From Synergistaceae bacterium (lineage in GTDB: Bacteria > Synergistota > Synergistia > Synergistales > Aminobacteriaceae), in contig JAHDKT010000056.1 of NCBI GenBank assembly GCA_018436725.1, positions 37,194-101,193 on the forward strand: 64,000 nt of DNA, read 5' to 3'. Positions 27,490 through 36,367 of the stretch are shown piece after piece. Position numbers and translations under genes: made by a program. Every line of letters begins with the position of its first letter. Position 1 is the first letter of the stretch. The notes beneath the pieces are model-generated. The model did not search any database. It saw only the letters and a program-made list of their open reading frames with translations, and was not told the origin of the DNA.

Positions 27490-29943
27490 ATGGTCCGTTC
27501 TGTGTGCATTCACGGTCATTTCTACCAGCCCCCCAGGGAGAATCCCTGGCTCGGGGAGATCGAAATTCAGGAATCGGCCGCCCCTTGGCACGACTGGAAT
27601 GAACGGGTCGCGGCGGAGTGCTACGGCCCGAACGGGGCCGCGAGAATCCTCGACGATGAAGGATGGATCCGGAGCATCGTCAACAATTATTCCCGCATCA
27701 GCTTCAATTTCGGTCCCACCCTCCTTTCCTGGATGGAAAGAAAGCGTTCCGACATCTACGAGGCGGTTCTGCGGGCCGACGGCCTGGGTACGGCACGATT
27801 TTCCGGCCACGGACCTGCCCTTGCCCAGGTGTACAACCACATGATCCTCCCCCTGGCCGACCGGAGGGACAAGGAAACCCAGGTCATCTGGGGGATGGAG
27901 GACTTCCGGGCCCGCTTCGGCAGGGATCCGGAGGGCATGTGGCTCGCCGAGACGGCTGTTGACACTGAAACCCTTGAAGTCCTGGCTGAAAACGGCATTG
28001 CCTTCACCATTCTCGCTCCCCGGCAGGCCGCCGCCGTGAGGCCCGCAGGCGCAGATGCCTGGACCGGCAGCACGGGAGAGCGGGTCGATGTTTTTCGGCC
28101 GTACCGGTGCCCTCTCCCGTCGGGAAAATCCATGGTCCTGTTTTTCTACCACGGCGGCATCGCCCAGCAGGTGGCCTTCGGTGAAACGCTCCGGAACGGA
28201 AGTGCCTTCGCCTCCATGCTGCTGGATACCATTCTGGCCTCTTCCGCCGAGTCCCCCCTTCTCTCCGTGGCCACCGACGGGGAGACCTTCGGCCACCATC
28301 ACAAGTACGGCGATATGGCTCTTGCATACTGTCTCGACCGGCTCGAGCGGAGCGGCCGCGTGAACCTCACCATCTACGGGGAATACCTGGAAAAGCATCC
28401 TCCAGCGGACGAGGTCAGGATAGTGGAAAACTCCTCCTGGAGCTGCGCCCACGGCGTTGAGCGGTGGAGGAGCGACTGCGGCTGCTCCGCCCATTCCAGG
28501 CCGGGCTGGGGCCAGGGCTGGAGAAAGCCCCTCAGGGAAGCCCTGGATGGCCTTCGGGATACCCTTTCCCCTCTTTTTGGTGAAGAAGGGGCATCCGTCC
28601 TTCCCGACCCTTACGGTGCCAGGAACAGGTATATTTCCGTCCTGTCCGGACGAAACGGCGGCAAAGTCCGGGAATTCCTCGAGGGAGAGGCGGGACGGTC
28701 CCTCTCCGGTGAAGAGCTTTGCCGGTCGGTTTCCCTGCTGGAGATGGAGCGGAACCTCATGCTCATGTACACAAGCTGCGGCTGGTTCTTCGACGAACTT
28801 TCCGGCATAGAAACGCTCCAGGTCATGGCCTACGCCGCAAGGGCCCTCGAACTCGGAGAGCGGCTTTTCCCGGCCCGGGATTTCCGTACCCCTTTCAGGA
28901 GGAAGCTCGCCGAGGCACAAAGCAACATCGCAGAGTTCCGGGACGGCCGGAGAATTTTCGACATCTTTGTCGAACCCCTCCGGGCGGACCTGCTTCGGGC
29001 AGGGGCCCATTTCGCCGTTTCCTGCCTTTTTGTCCCCGGGGAGGAGAAAGCCTGTTCCCCTGAACGGTGCGCCTTTTCATCCTACCGGATTTCCGGGTGT
29101 TCCCTCGAGCGGAAAGAAAGCGGAAACAACCGGTATGCCCTTGGGTACCTCAGGATCATGTCCGAAACCACCTTCGAGGAGGACGATCTCTTCGTGGCGG
29201 CACTCTACCGGGGAGGAAGGGATGTCCTGTGCGGGGTGGCCCGGAAAGCCGCCCCGGCGGGCGGGAACGGAGTGCGGGAAAGAATGGAGGCGGCCCTGAG
29301 GGACGAGGACGAACAGGCCCTGGTCGATTTCTTCGGCCACAATGTATATTCTCTCCGGCACCTTTTCAAGGATGAGCAGCGGAGGATCCTCAACCGTATC
29401 ATTTCGGAGGACGTGGCATCCGTCACGGACACGCTCCGGGAGACGGTCAGGGATTATTCCGAAGTCCTGTCCTTCCTCGCCGCCCTCTCCATGCCCGCAC
29501 CGGACGCCTTCCGGAGTGCCGCTGAGGTGGTGCTCAACGACGACCTGCGGAAGGCCCTTGAAAGCCTTCCCCTCGACCTGGTTTTCCTGGAGCGGAGGGT
29601 TGCCGACGCCGAAACCTGGGGAATCTCCCTTGACCTTGAGGGCCTGCGTCACACGGCAGCCGGGCGTCTCGAGGAATTCCTCGGCCGGCTCGGGGATGAG
29701 CCGGAGAACAGGGCCATCCTCGGGGAACTTCATGCCCTGCTCTCATTTCTTGCACGGAGGAAGTGGGATGTGAACCTCTGGGAAGTGCAGAATCGGTTTG
29801 CAAAAATACTGAACGCAAAACGTGAGCTTTCTCAGGATAGTTGGGAGCTCTATTCGGGAGTGGCGTCGATGCTCAAGGTCAGGCCCGCGAGCGGCGCCTC
29901 CGATTTTTTCCCGCCTTCTCCTTCCAGGGGAAACAGCGGGTAA
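27490..29943 (+). CDS. Glycoside hydrolase family 57 protein with DUF3536-like C-terminal region
   Basis: An 817-residue alpha-glucan-active protein. GH57 motifs are in order: HGHFYQPPRE near the N-terminus, the nucleophile Glu154 in GMWLAETAVD, and the acid/base Asp263 in ATDGETFGHHHKYGD. After the barrel (about 1-310) there is a long helical region with WSCAHGVERWRSDCGC and conserved FDELSGIETLQVM, as in GH57/DUF3536 proteins. No signal peptide is seen, so it should act in the cytoplasm on glycogen or maltodextrin. Activities in GH57 include amylase, amylopullulanase and branching enzyme; which one applies cannot be decided. No glgB is present nearby, so branching is a possibility. TATAAT at 27450-27455 is a possible -10. 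Confidence 0.88.
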   Translation: MVRSVCIHGHFYQPPRENPWLGEIEIQESAAPWHDWNERVAAECYGPNGAARILDDEGWIRSIVNNYSRISFNFGPTLLSWMERKRSDIYEAVLRADGLGTARFSGHGPALAQVYNHMILPLADRRDKETQVIWGMEDFRARFGRDPEGMWLAETAVDTETLEVLAENGIAFTILAPRQAAAVRPAGADAWTGSTGERVDVFRPYRCPLPSGKSMVLFFYHGGIAQQVAFGETLRNGSAFASMLLDTILASSAESPLLSVATDGETFGHHHKYGDMALAYCLDRLERSGRVNLTIYGEYLEKHPPADEVRIVENSSWSCAHGVERWRSDCGCSAHSRPGWGQGWRKPLREALDGLRDTLSPLFGEEGASVLPDPYGARNRYISVLSGRNGGKVREFLEGEAGRSLSGEELCRSVSLLEMERNLMLMYTSCGWFFDELSGIETLQVMAYAARALELGERLFPARDFRTPFRRKLAEAQSNIAEFRDGRRIFDIFVEPLRADLLRAGAHFAVSCLFVPGEEKACSPERCAFSSYRISGCSLERKESGNNRYALGYLRIMSETTFEEDDLFVAALYRGGRDVLCGVARKAAPAGGNGVRERMEAALRDEDEQALVDFFGHNVYSLRHLFKDEQRRILNRIISEDVASVTDTLRETVRDYSEVLSFLAALSMPAPDAFRSAAEVVLNDDLRKALESLPLDLVFLERRVADAETWGISLDLEGLRHTAAGRLEEFLGRLGDEPENRAILGELHALLSFLARRKWDVNLWEVQNRFAKILNAKRELSQDSWELYSGVASMLKVRPASGASDFFPPSPSRGNSG

Positions 29944-30100
29944 TTTAGGGAGTGCAGAAGAGACTTTTGCCCTCTGCTCCCAGGAGGAGACTCTCCGTTC
30001 CCGTCTGGACTGAAAAGGTAAAGTGTGGAAGAATGGAACCGGATCCTCCGCAGTTCCGGCGGAAGAAGAATCTCATATCGATCTGAAGGAGGTAGTGAAG

Positions 30101-31138
30101 ATGAAGTTCGGAAGGTATGCGGTACTTTTTGCGGTTGCGGTGTTCTGCCTTGTGGTTCCTTTAGGGGCCGAGGCTGCCCGGGAGGTCAAGATGTCCTACA
30201 ACGGCCCGGCGGATGCGGAAAACAACGCGGTTCACCTTTTCGCGGAAAACTTCGCCAAATTCGTGTCCGAAGGGACCGCCGGCGAAGTGGTTGTGAAACT
30301 CTTCCCTGACAGCCAGCTCGGGAACGAGGAAGAGCGCATGGAGCTGCTTTCGAAGCAGGGGATGAACCAGCCCATCATCAACGTGGCTTCCTTTGCAGGC
30401 GTTGCCCCGGTCTTCCCTGAAATTTACGCATCCGCAATCCCCTTCATGTTCAACAACTACAAGGCCGCTCACTTCTTCTTTGATCAAAGCCGGTACTGGA
30501 ACAGGGCAAAAGAGGAGTTTTTCAAGCGGACCGGTGCCTACCTTCTCGAAGCCGTGGAGGAGGGCGGCTTCCTCGCCTTCACCAATAACAAGAAGGAAAT
30601 CCGCTCCCCCAAAGACTTCGAGGGACTGAAATTCCGGGGAATGGACGAAGGGCAGGTCATCCTGTACAAGTCCTTCGGCGCCAGCGGAACCCCCATCCCG
30701 TGGACGGAACTCTATATGGCCCTCAAGACCGGCGTGGTGGACGGCCAGATGAATCCCGCCATGTACATCAAGATGGGAAGCCTTCATGAAGTGCAGAAGT
30801 ATCTCACCCTCGCGAACATCCAGTATTCCGACCAGTTTCTCGTGATCAACGGCGAATTCCTCGATTCCCTCTCTCCTGAGCACAAAACGGCCGTCATCGA
30901 GGCCGGAAAGAAGGCCAACGCTCTGAACCGCCAGGCCATGGCTGAGCAGGACAAAAAAGATATCGACTTTCTCGTCGAAAAGGGCATGGTCGCCTATGCT
31001 CCCACAAACGAAGAGATGGACGCCTTCCGTGCCGCCGGTCAGCCCGCCTACGTGGAGTGGCTGAAAACAAAGGCCGGTGAGGATTGGCTCAACCTGGCTC
31101 TCGAGTGCGCGAAGAACGCAAACGAGAAGGCGAAATAG
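30101..31138 (+). CDS. dctP: TRAP transporter substrate-binding protein DctP (first TRAP system)
   Basis: A periplasmic solute-binding protein of 345 residues with a signal peptide (MKFGRYAVLFAVAVFCLVVPL, cleaved near GAEA-AR). The DctP fold is seen in VKMSYNGPADAENNAVHLFAENF, VVVKLFPDSQLGNEEERMELL, LKFRGMDEGQVILYKSFGASGTPIPWTELYMALKTGVVDGQ and NPAMYIKM. Start ATG 30101 has GAAGGAGG 8-9 bases upstream. It is followed 8 bases later by the small permease. The D,D-dipeptidase at the end of the operon suggests, as an inference, a peptide-like or D-amino-acid-containing ligand. Confidence 0.94.
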   Translation: MKFGRYAVLFAVAVFCLVVPLGAEAAREVKMSYNGPADAENNAVHLFAENFAKFVSEGTAGEVVVKLFPDSQLGNEEERMELLSKQGMNQPIINVASFAGVAPVFPEIYASAIPFMFNNYKAAHFFFDQSRYWNRAKEEFFKRTGAYLLEAVEEGGFLAFTNNKKEIRSPKDFEGLKFRGMDEGQVILYKSFGASGTPIPWTELYMALKTGVVDGQMNPAMYIKMGSLHEVQKYLTLANIQYSDQFLVINGEFLDSLSPEHKTAVIEAGKKANALNRQAMAEQDKKDIDFLVEKGMVAYAPTNEEMDAFRAAGQPAYVEWLKTKAGEDWLNLALECAKNANEKAK

Positions 31139-31146
31139 CGTCTGCC

Positions 31147-31656
31147 ATGGCCCCCGCCCGTCACCCCGAGCAGAAGAAAGGGAACCGGCTCGCCGTCTGG
31201 ACCAGCAGGCTTGAAAGGATCAGCGCCTGGACGTCCTGTTTGCTCCTGCTGGTCAATGTGGGCGATATCCTCCTCGGCATTTTCTGCCGCTACGTACTGA
31301 AAAGTTCCATCATCTGGACTGAAGAAGCGGCCCGCTTCTCTCTCGTATGGATGGTGATGATGGGCGCCCTGGGTGCGGCGGTGAAGGGGGACCACATGGT
31401 CATCGACTTTGTGGTTCCCCGCTTTCCCGCTGCCCTGCGGAGAATCGTGGAATGGGGCCGCTTCCTCCTCGCCGCGGGAATCCTGTCCCTCATGATCTGG
31501 CTCGGATGGGTCAATGCCGTCCAGATGTGGCACATGAACACCATGGCGCTGAACATCCCAAAGACCATACCCCTTCTCTCCATACCCGTGGGACTTGCCC
31601 TCCTTCTTGGGGGGACCGTCCTGATGCATCTGCAGACCATCGAAAGGAGGGGATGA
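31147..31656 (+). CDS. dctQ: TRAP transporter small permease DctQ (first TRAP system)
   Basis: A 169-residue membrane protein with four hydrophobic segments after a charged N-terminus. IFCRYVLKSSIIWTEEAARFSLVWMVMMGALGAAVKGDHMVIDFV is the characteristic DctQ region linking helices 1-3 (quoted here as separate pieces: FCRYVL, WTEEAARFSL, GDHMVIDF). Start ATG 31147 lies 8 bases after dctP. It couples to DctM, starting two bases after its stop codon. Confidence 0.91.
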   Translation: MAPARHPEQKKGNRLAVWTSRLERISAWTSCLLLLVNVGDILLGIFCRYVLKSSIIWTEEAARFSLVWMVMMGALGAAVKGDHMVIDFVVPRFPAALRRIVEWGRFLLAAGILSLMIWLGWVNAVQMWHMNTMALNIPKTIPLLSIPVGLALLLGGTVLMHLQTIERRG

Positions 31657-31657
31657 A

Positions 31658-32947
31658 ATGGGGCTGTCCATGCTGTTCGCTTTCTTGGTTCTCATGGTGC
31701 TCGGCGTTCCCCTCTATCTTTCCCTGCTTTCCACGTCCCTCCTCGGCATCGTGATGCTGGGGGATCTGTCCCTCCTCAGGGTCATGAGCCAGCAGTTTTT
31801 CGGGGGGATGGATGTCTTCTCCCTGATGGCCATTCCGTTTTTCATTCTCGCAGGCATCCTGATGAACCGTTCGGGCCTCACCGACCGCCTTCTTGATTTC
31901 AGCAGACTTCTTGTAGGCTCTGTCAGGGGGGGACTCGGCTACGTCAACGTAGTGGGCGGGATTATCCTCGCAGGCGTCAACGGCTCCGCCGCGGCAGACG
32001 CCTCCGCCCTGGGCTCCATCCTCATTCCGGCCATGGTGAAGGACGGTTTTTCCCCTCCCTACGCGGCAGGGCTCACGGCAGGAAGCGCCCTAATCGGGCC
32101 CATCATTCCCCCGAGCATCTTCATGATCATATACGCAACCATGACAAATACCTCCATCGGAGGGCTGTTCGCCGCCGGAATATTGCCCGGCCTGCTCCTC
32201 GGCGGAGCCTTCATGGCCATGAACTACGTCTATTCCCACAGGTACCAGGTTCCCGTGGCCGACTTCGGAGAAGTGCGAAAACGGAAGAAAGAGATTCTGA
32301 CCCGTTCCATAGTGGCTCTTTTCGCCCCGGTCATCATCGTCGGGGGAATAGTCACGGGAATCGTCACCCCCACGGAGTCGGGAGCTCTTGCAGTCGCCTA
32401 CTGCGTTCTGGCCGGTTTTTTCTACACCGGGCAGCTCGGTCTCAGGGTTCTTGCCGAGTCCTTCTATGAAACGGTTCGCCTTTCCAGTTCAATTTTCCTC
32501 ATTATGGGCGCCGCCACCGTCATAGGATGGCTGCTGAAGTGGGAGCAGGTACCCCAGAGGTTCGCAACCCTCATTCTCCAGGCGGGGCTGCTTGACAAGC
32601 CATGGCTTCTCATGATCGTGCTGAGCGCGATCATCTTTCCCGTCGGCATGTTCATGGAAGAAGTTTCCACCCTGGCCCTTCTCACGCCGATTTTTGCCCC
32701 CATTGCCCTGAAGGCCGGGATCGACCCCTTTCATTTCGGCGTCGTCATGACCCTCAACGTCACCATAGCCCTTATAACGCCTCCCATGGGAGCCTGCAAT
32801 TACATCGTTGCGGCAGTGGGAAGAGTGAAGCTGGCCGACGTATTCGTTCACATCTGGCCCTTCATTGCCGTCGCCCTTCTTGTGCTGCTGGTCATCATTT
32901 CGTTCCCGCCGCTGACCACGCTCGTTCCGCGGCTGCTGAACCTCTGA
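31658..32947 (+). CDS. dctM: TRAP transporter large permease DctM (first TRAP system)
   Basis: A 429-residue inner-membrane permease with about 12 hydrophobic segments, carrying out sodium-driven uptake. Family blocks are FSLMAIPFFILAGILMNRSG, VNVVGGIILAGVNGSAAADASALGS, SALIGPIIPPSIFMIIYA and MFMEEVSTLALLTPIFAPIA. It is full length. The start comes two bases after dctQ, and the dipeptidase gene follows after 16 bases. Confidence 0.95.
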   Translation: MGLSMLFAFLVLMVLGVPLYLSLLSTSLLGIVMLGDLSLLRVMSQQFFGGMDVFSLMAIPFFILAGILMNRSGLTDRLLDFSRLLVGSVRGGLGYVNVVGGIILAGVNGSAAADASALGSILIPAMVKDGFSPPYAAGLTAGSALIGPIIPPSIFMIIYATMTNTSIGGLFAAGILPGLLLGGAFMAMNYVYSHRYQVPVADFGEVRKRKKEILTRSIVALFAPVIIVGGIVTGIVTPTESGALAVAYCVLAGFFYTGQLGLRVLAESFYETVRLSSSIFLIMGAATVIGWLLKWEQVPQRFATLILQAGLLDKPWLLMIVLSAIIFPVGMFMEEVSTLALLTPIFAPIALKAGIDPFHFGVVMTLNVTIALITPPMGACNYIVAAVGRVKLADVFVHIWPFIAVALLVLLVIISFPPLTTLVPRLLNL

Positions 32948-32963
32948 TGGAAGGAGCAGGAAA

Positions 32964-33713
32964 ATGAACCATCCCTATCAGGATATACCTATCTGTCTGC
33001 CGGATTCCTTTTCCTGGGACGCCTCCCGGCGGATCCCCGTGGAAGAATGCGGTGAACCCCTCGTTTCCGCAGGATATCTGCCGGAAAAGATTCTTGTGAG
33101 CCCCCAGTATTATGTTCACGGCATCGAGGGGGCGATTCCCGAGTGTTTCGTCCGCCGTTCAGTCCTTCTTCGCCTCAGCAGGGCGGCGGATATGCTGCCC
33201 CGGGGGTGCCGCTTTGTCCTGTTCGATTCCTGGAGGTCCAGGGTGGTCCAGACGTCCCTCTTCCAGAAATTCAGGTCCGAACTGAGGGAAAGGATGCCCC
33301 TGCTCGACGACCAGGAAATCACCACGCTCGCATCCCAGTTCGTAGCCTTGCCCTCCATATCGCCGACCCACCCGTCCCCTCATGTCACAGGGGGAGCGGT
33401 GGATCTGACCATAGTGGATGAAACGGGACTCTGCCTTCCTATGGGGACGGAATTTGACGAGACCACGGAAAAATCGGCCACGGATTTTTTCGAGAAGAAA
33501 CTGGCGGCGAAGGAGCGGCTGACCTCTTCAGACGAGGAGTCCCTCGTCAACAGGAGACTGCTTTATGCCGTCATGACCAGGGCCGGTTTTACGAATTATC
33601 CCGACGAATGGTGGCATTTCGACTACGGAAACCAGAACTGGGCCCTGCTTCATGGAGAAAAGGCGGCACCGTACGGTGTTGCCGAACCACCGTTCCGCTG
33701 GAAATCATCCTGA
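32964..33713 (+). CDS. ddpX: D-alanyl-D-alanine dipeptidase, VanX/DdpX family (peptidase M15D)
   Basis: A zinc dipeptidase of 249 residues. The zinc ligands and catalytic residues of VanX are in place: SPHVTGGAVDLTI (His, Asp of the SxHxxGxAVD motif), LPMGTEFDE, and EWWHFDYGN (catalytic Glu and third zinc His); the transition-state arginine is in FDSWRSRVV. No signal peptide is visible, so it should cleave imported D-Ala-D-Ala or related dipeptides in the cytoplasm, as DdpX does in E. coli. ATG 32964 follows GGAAGGAG and lies 16 bases after dctM, so it belongs to the TRAP operon. A terminator follows. A related X-D-Ala or plain dipeptide specificity cannot be excluded. Confidence 0.88.
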   Translation: MNHPYQDIPICLPDSFSWDASRRIPVEECGEPLVSAGYLPEKILVSPQYYVHGIEGAIPECFVRRSVLLRLSRAADMLPRGCRFVLFDSWRSRVVQTSLFQKFRSELRERMPLLDDQEITTLASQFVALPSISPTHPSPHVTGGAVDLTIVDETGLCLPMGTEFDETTEKSATDFFEKKLAAKERLTSSDEESLVNRRLLYAVMTRAGFTNYPDEWWHFDYGNQNWALLHGEKAAPYGVAEPPFRWKSS

Positions 33714-33736
33714 CTTTTTTGAAGACGACGTTTTCC

Positions 33737-33765
33737 GCCGGAGGCCATGTGCCCCCGGCTTTTTT
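33737..33765 (+). terminator. Intrinsic terminator of the dctPQM-dipeptidase operon
   Basis: GCCGG (33737) and CCGGC (33755) close a stem extended by GG/CC pairs, followed by six T. Confidence 0.75.
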
Positions 33766-33902
33766 CTGCACATGCTCCAGCTGGGTGATTTTTTGGCCGA
33801 AATGGCCGGAGTGATAAACTGGAAAAAAATCAAAAAAGCGAGTATATTGCAAAATAACTGTGGACATGCCTGGAGACCGAATGCTGAAAGGGGAGGAAGA
33901 TC

Positions 33903-34703
33903 ATGAGGGGAAAGTTCGTGTTCAATGACGACTGCGTCTACAAGATGCCGGTGCATTTCGGGGGGGACCCCTTCACTCCGGTGAGGACCGTCTACGGAGA
34001 CATGACAGGAATCACGCTCTCTTTTGAAACTGCCCCTGAATCCCTGCTCGCACTTCTCCCGGAGGACTTTGAGCTCCTGGAACCCAAGGTGAATGTTCAG
34101 TTTGCCAACGCCAGGGAGGTTGACTGGATGTCAGGCGGAGAATACCGGCTCATCCAGGCCTCTTCTCCTGCCAGGTACCTGGGAAATGCCGAAGAACTCG
34201 AGGGGGAGTATGTCTTTGTCATCTGGGAAAACAAGGCCTGCCCCATCCTGGGGGGCAGGGAAGAGGACGGCATGCCGAAAATCTACGCCGACATCGCCTC
34301 GGAACGTCATTACGGCGACGAATGGTTTACAGCCGCAAGCTATGAATCCCATACCTTCCTCTCCATCGAATTCTCCCGGAAGGAAGAGCTAAAAAACGAG
34401 GAAATCGCACAGCTCAACGCCCGTTCGAAGGTCAATTACTTCGGGTGGCGCTACCTCCCCAACCTTGGGAAAGGGGGAGCGTCCCTGAGCCACGCCACTC
34501 TCTATCCCCAGGAAATGACCGTGAAGAAAGGCTGGAAAGGGGAAGGGAAGCTGCTCTGGACTCCCCCCGACTGGTGGAAACACCCGCTGCAGGCACGGAT
34601 CATCAGCACCCTGGCAGCTCTTCCCGTGAGGAAGATGGCCGGTGGGGCCATGATCAAGGGAGCCGCACGGCTGAACGTGGGCGACTCGAGAAGACTGCCG
34701 TAG
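33903..34703 (+). CDS. Acetoacetate decarboxylase family protein
   Basis: A 266-residue member of the ADC superfamily. Acetoacetate decarboxylase uses a Schiff-base lysine in GREIWGFPKK; the equivalent here is GGREEDGMPKIYADI, which keeps the GRE and PK elements but has one lysine instead of two. The N-terminal part (FVFNDDCVYKMPVHFGG, then FETAPESLLALLPEDFELLE) is typical of the family. Many ADC-like proteins are not acetoacetate decarboxylases but aldolase/dehydratases, so the substrate is open. ATG 33903 follows GGGGAGGAAG. An SDR gene follows after 18 bases, suggesting that the two act on the same keto compound. Confidence 0.82.
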   Translation: MRGKFVFNDDCVYKMPVHFGGDPFTPVRTVYGDMTGITLSFETAPESLLALLPEDFELLEPKVNVQFANAREVDWMSGGEYRLIQASSPARYLGNAEELEGEYVFVIWENKACPILGGREEDGMPKIYADIASERHYGDEWFTAASYESHTFLSIEFSRKEELKNEEIAQLNARSKVNYFGWRYLPNLGKGGASLSHATLYPQEMTVKKGWKGEGKLLWTPPDWWKHPLQARIISTLAALPVRKMAGGAMIKGAARLNVGDSRRLP

Positions 34704-34721
34704 GAAAGGGGAGGAGAAGAC

Positions 34722-35528
34722 ATGGGCGGATATTTCGAAAACAAGGTGGCCGCAGTCACGGGCGCTGCCTCGGGATTGGGGCTCGGTATCACTGAAAGCC
34801 TGCTGGCCAGAGGAGCCGGCGCCGTTTTCATGGGCGATCTCAAGGAAGAAAACCTTACAAGGGAATCCGGCAGGCTGAGCACCGAATATCCGGGCAAAGT
34901 TTTTCCTGTGCTTACAGACGTAACAAAGCCGGAAGAAGTCAGGAAGCTCGTCGGCGATGCGAGGGATTTCGACGGACACCTCGATTTTCTTTTCAACAAC
35001 GCAGGCGTGGGAATGACCCTCCCCACGGAGCAGATTACCTTCGAGATGTGGAAATTCGTGGTGGACCTCAACCTCATGGGTACCGTCTACGGAACCTACA
35101 GCGCAATCCCCATAATGCGGGAGCAGGGCTTTGGTCATATCGTCAACACCGGGTCAATCACCGGGCGGGTTCCCGTTCCCTACCAGGCGGTCTATGCCGC
35201 CACCAAGAGCGCCGTCATATCCATGACGGAAAGCCTCCAGTACGAGCTGGAGAACGAGGGACTCCGGTTCAGCGTCTTCTGCCCCGCCAACGTCCGGACG
35301 GCGATCTTCGGCGATATGACCCCCCCGCCTGATTCCATCAGCGTGGAGGAGGCGGTGGAGTACGTTTTTGACGAGATGGAGAAAAAATCTGTGGTGATAA
35401 TCCTTCCCCAGTCAGCCCGGGATTTCGATACCCTTTACAGGACGAAGAAGGACATGTTCGATGACTTTGCCCGCAAGCTGGCGGATGAGCGGAGGGAAAA
35501 CTACAGGACAAAGGGAACCTATTATTGA
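34722..35528 (+). CDS. Short-chain dehydrogenase/reductase (SDR)
   Basis: A 268-residue classical SDR with the cofactor motif TGAASGLGLG, the NNAGVG structural motif, catalytic Ser in NTGSITG and the YxxxK pair in VYAATKSAV. An aspartate after the second strand (MGDLKEEN) favours NAD(H) over NADP(H). The C-terminus has an FCPANVRTAIFGDM block. ATG 34722 follows AAAGGGGAGGAG. It is 18 bases behind the ADC-like gene. Its substrate, probably a ketone or secondary alcohol, is not known. Confidence 0.9.
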   Translation: MGGYFENKVAAVTGAASGLGLGITESLLARGAGAVFMGDLKEENLTRESGRLSTEYPGKVFPVLTDVTKPEEVRKLVGDARDFDGHLDFLFNNAGVGMTLPTEQITFEMWKFVVDLNLMGTVYGTYSAIPIMREQGFGHIVNTGSITGRVPVPYQAVYAATKSAVISMTESLQYELENEGLRFSVFCPANVRTAIFGDMTPPPDSISVEEAVEYVFDEMEKKSVVIILPQSARDFDTLYRTKKDMFDDFARKLADERRENYRTKGTYY

Positions 35529-35565
35529 GCATCGTCGTTGGAATGTGATCTTCGGCGGGTGCCTA

Positions 35566-35605
35566 AAAAAACGAGGGGAGTCCCTTCAGGGGGCTCCCCT
35601 CGTTC
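35566..35605 (-). terminator. Intrinsic terminator for the DUF554 gene
   Basis: AACGAGGGGAG and CTCCCCTCGTT form an 11-base-pair stem. On the minus strand seven T follow, between the convergent SDR and DUF554 genes; on the plus strand the T-tail is missing. Confidence 0.83.
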
Positions 35606-35617
35606 CGTAGACCGGGC

Positions 35618-36322
35618 CTACCGGAAAAAGGACGCGAGAATTCCGGCGAGCAGAAGGGCGGGAAGCATGTTCACCGCCTTGACCCTTTTGATCTCCAGTA
35701 TGGAAAGGCCGATGCCGAGGAGAAGGAGACCGCCCACGGCGCTCACCTCGTCGATGACGGGCTGGGTCATTACGGTCTGCACCGTCCCCGCCAGGAAGGT
35801 CATCCCTCCCTGGTAGAGCAGGACCGGAAGGGCCGAGAATACGATCCCGGGTCCCATGGAGGCGGCCATGGCTGCCGACGCCATTCCGTCCATGAGCGAC
35901 TTGGTGACGAAGAGCCTTGGAAACTCCCCCATGCCTTCCTCAATGGCCCCGAGAATGGCCATGGAACCGACACAGAAGAGAAGGGAGGAGGCCACGAAGG
36001 CCTCGGTGAACTTTTCGTTCTCCGAGCGGATTTTTGCTTTCGTCCATTCCCCAAGGCGGTTCAGTCCCTTTTCGAGATCCAGGTATTCTCCGAGGAGGGA
36101 TCCTCCCACGATGCTGAATGCCATGACGAGAAAACTCTGGGTGCGCTGGGCCATAAAAACGCCGAGAAACAGGGTCAGCAATCCAAGTCCCTGGAAAGTT
36201 ATGGAGACGAACCTCTGGGGAAGGCGCGAATGAAGAGCCAGCCCCGCAAGGGAGCCGATCACGATGGCGAGGGCGTTCAGAATGCTTCCCGAGGCAGGAA
36301 CATGGGCAAAAAAGAAATCCAC
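35618..36322 (-). CDS. DUF554 membrane protein
   Basis: A 234-residue membrane protein with about seven hydrophobic segments and the pattern GSILNALAIVIGSLAGLALH near the N-terminus, GGSLLGEYLDLEKGLNRLGEW, then CVGSMAILGAIEEGM and SLMDGMASAAMA. These match the DUF554 family (B. subtilis YdfK). Function is unknown; a transport or channel role is only guessed for the family. It lies 46 bases downstream of the BMP-importer permease gene on the same strand, so it may be the last gene of that operon, although nothing links it to nucleosides. Confidence 0.85.
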   Translation of the reverse strand: MDFFFAHVPASGSILNALAIVIGSLAGLALHSRLPQRFVSITFQGLGLLTLFLGVFMAQRTQSFLVMAFSIVGGSLLGEYLDLEKGLNRLGEWTKAKIRSENEKFTEAFVASSLLFCVGSMAILGAIEEGMGEFPRLFVTKSLMDGMASAAMAASMGPGIVFSALPVLLYQGGMTFLAGTVQTVMTQPVIDEVSAVGGLLLLGIGLSILEIKRVKAVNMLPALLLAGILASFFR

Positions 36323-36367
36323 GATATTGAATCCTCCTGTACTTTTCAGCTGACGGGAAAAAGGGAA

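Noticed and set aside
27442..29010. 522-residue minus-strand frame opposite the GH57 gene
   Set aside because: Antisense shadow without motifs.
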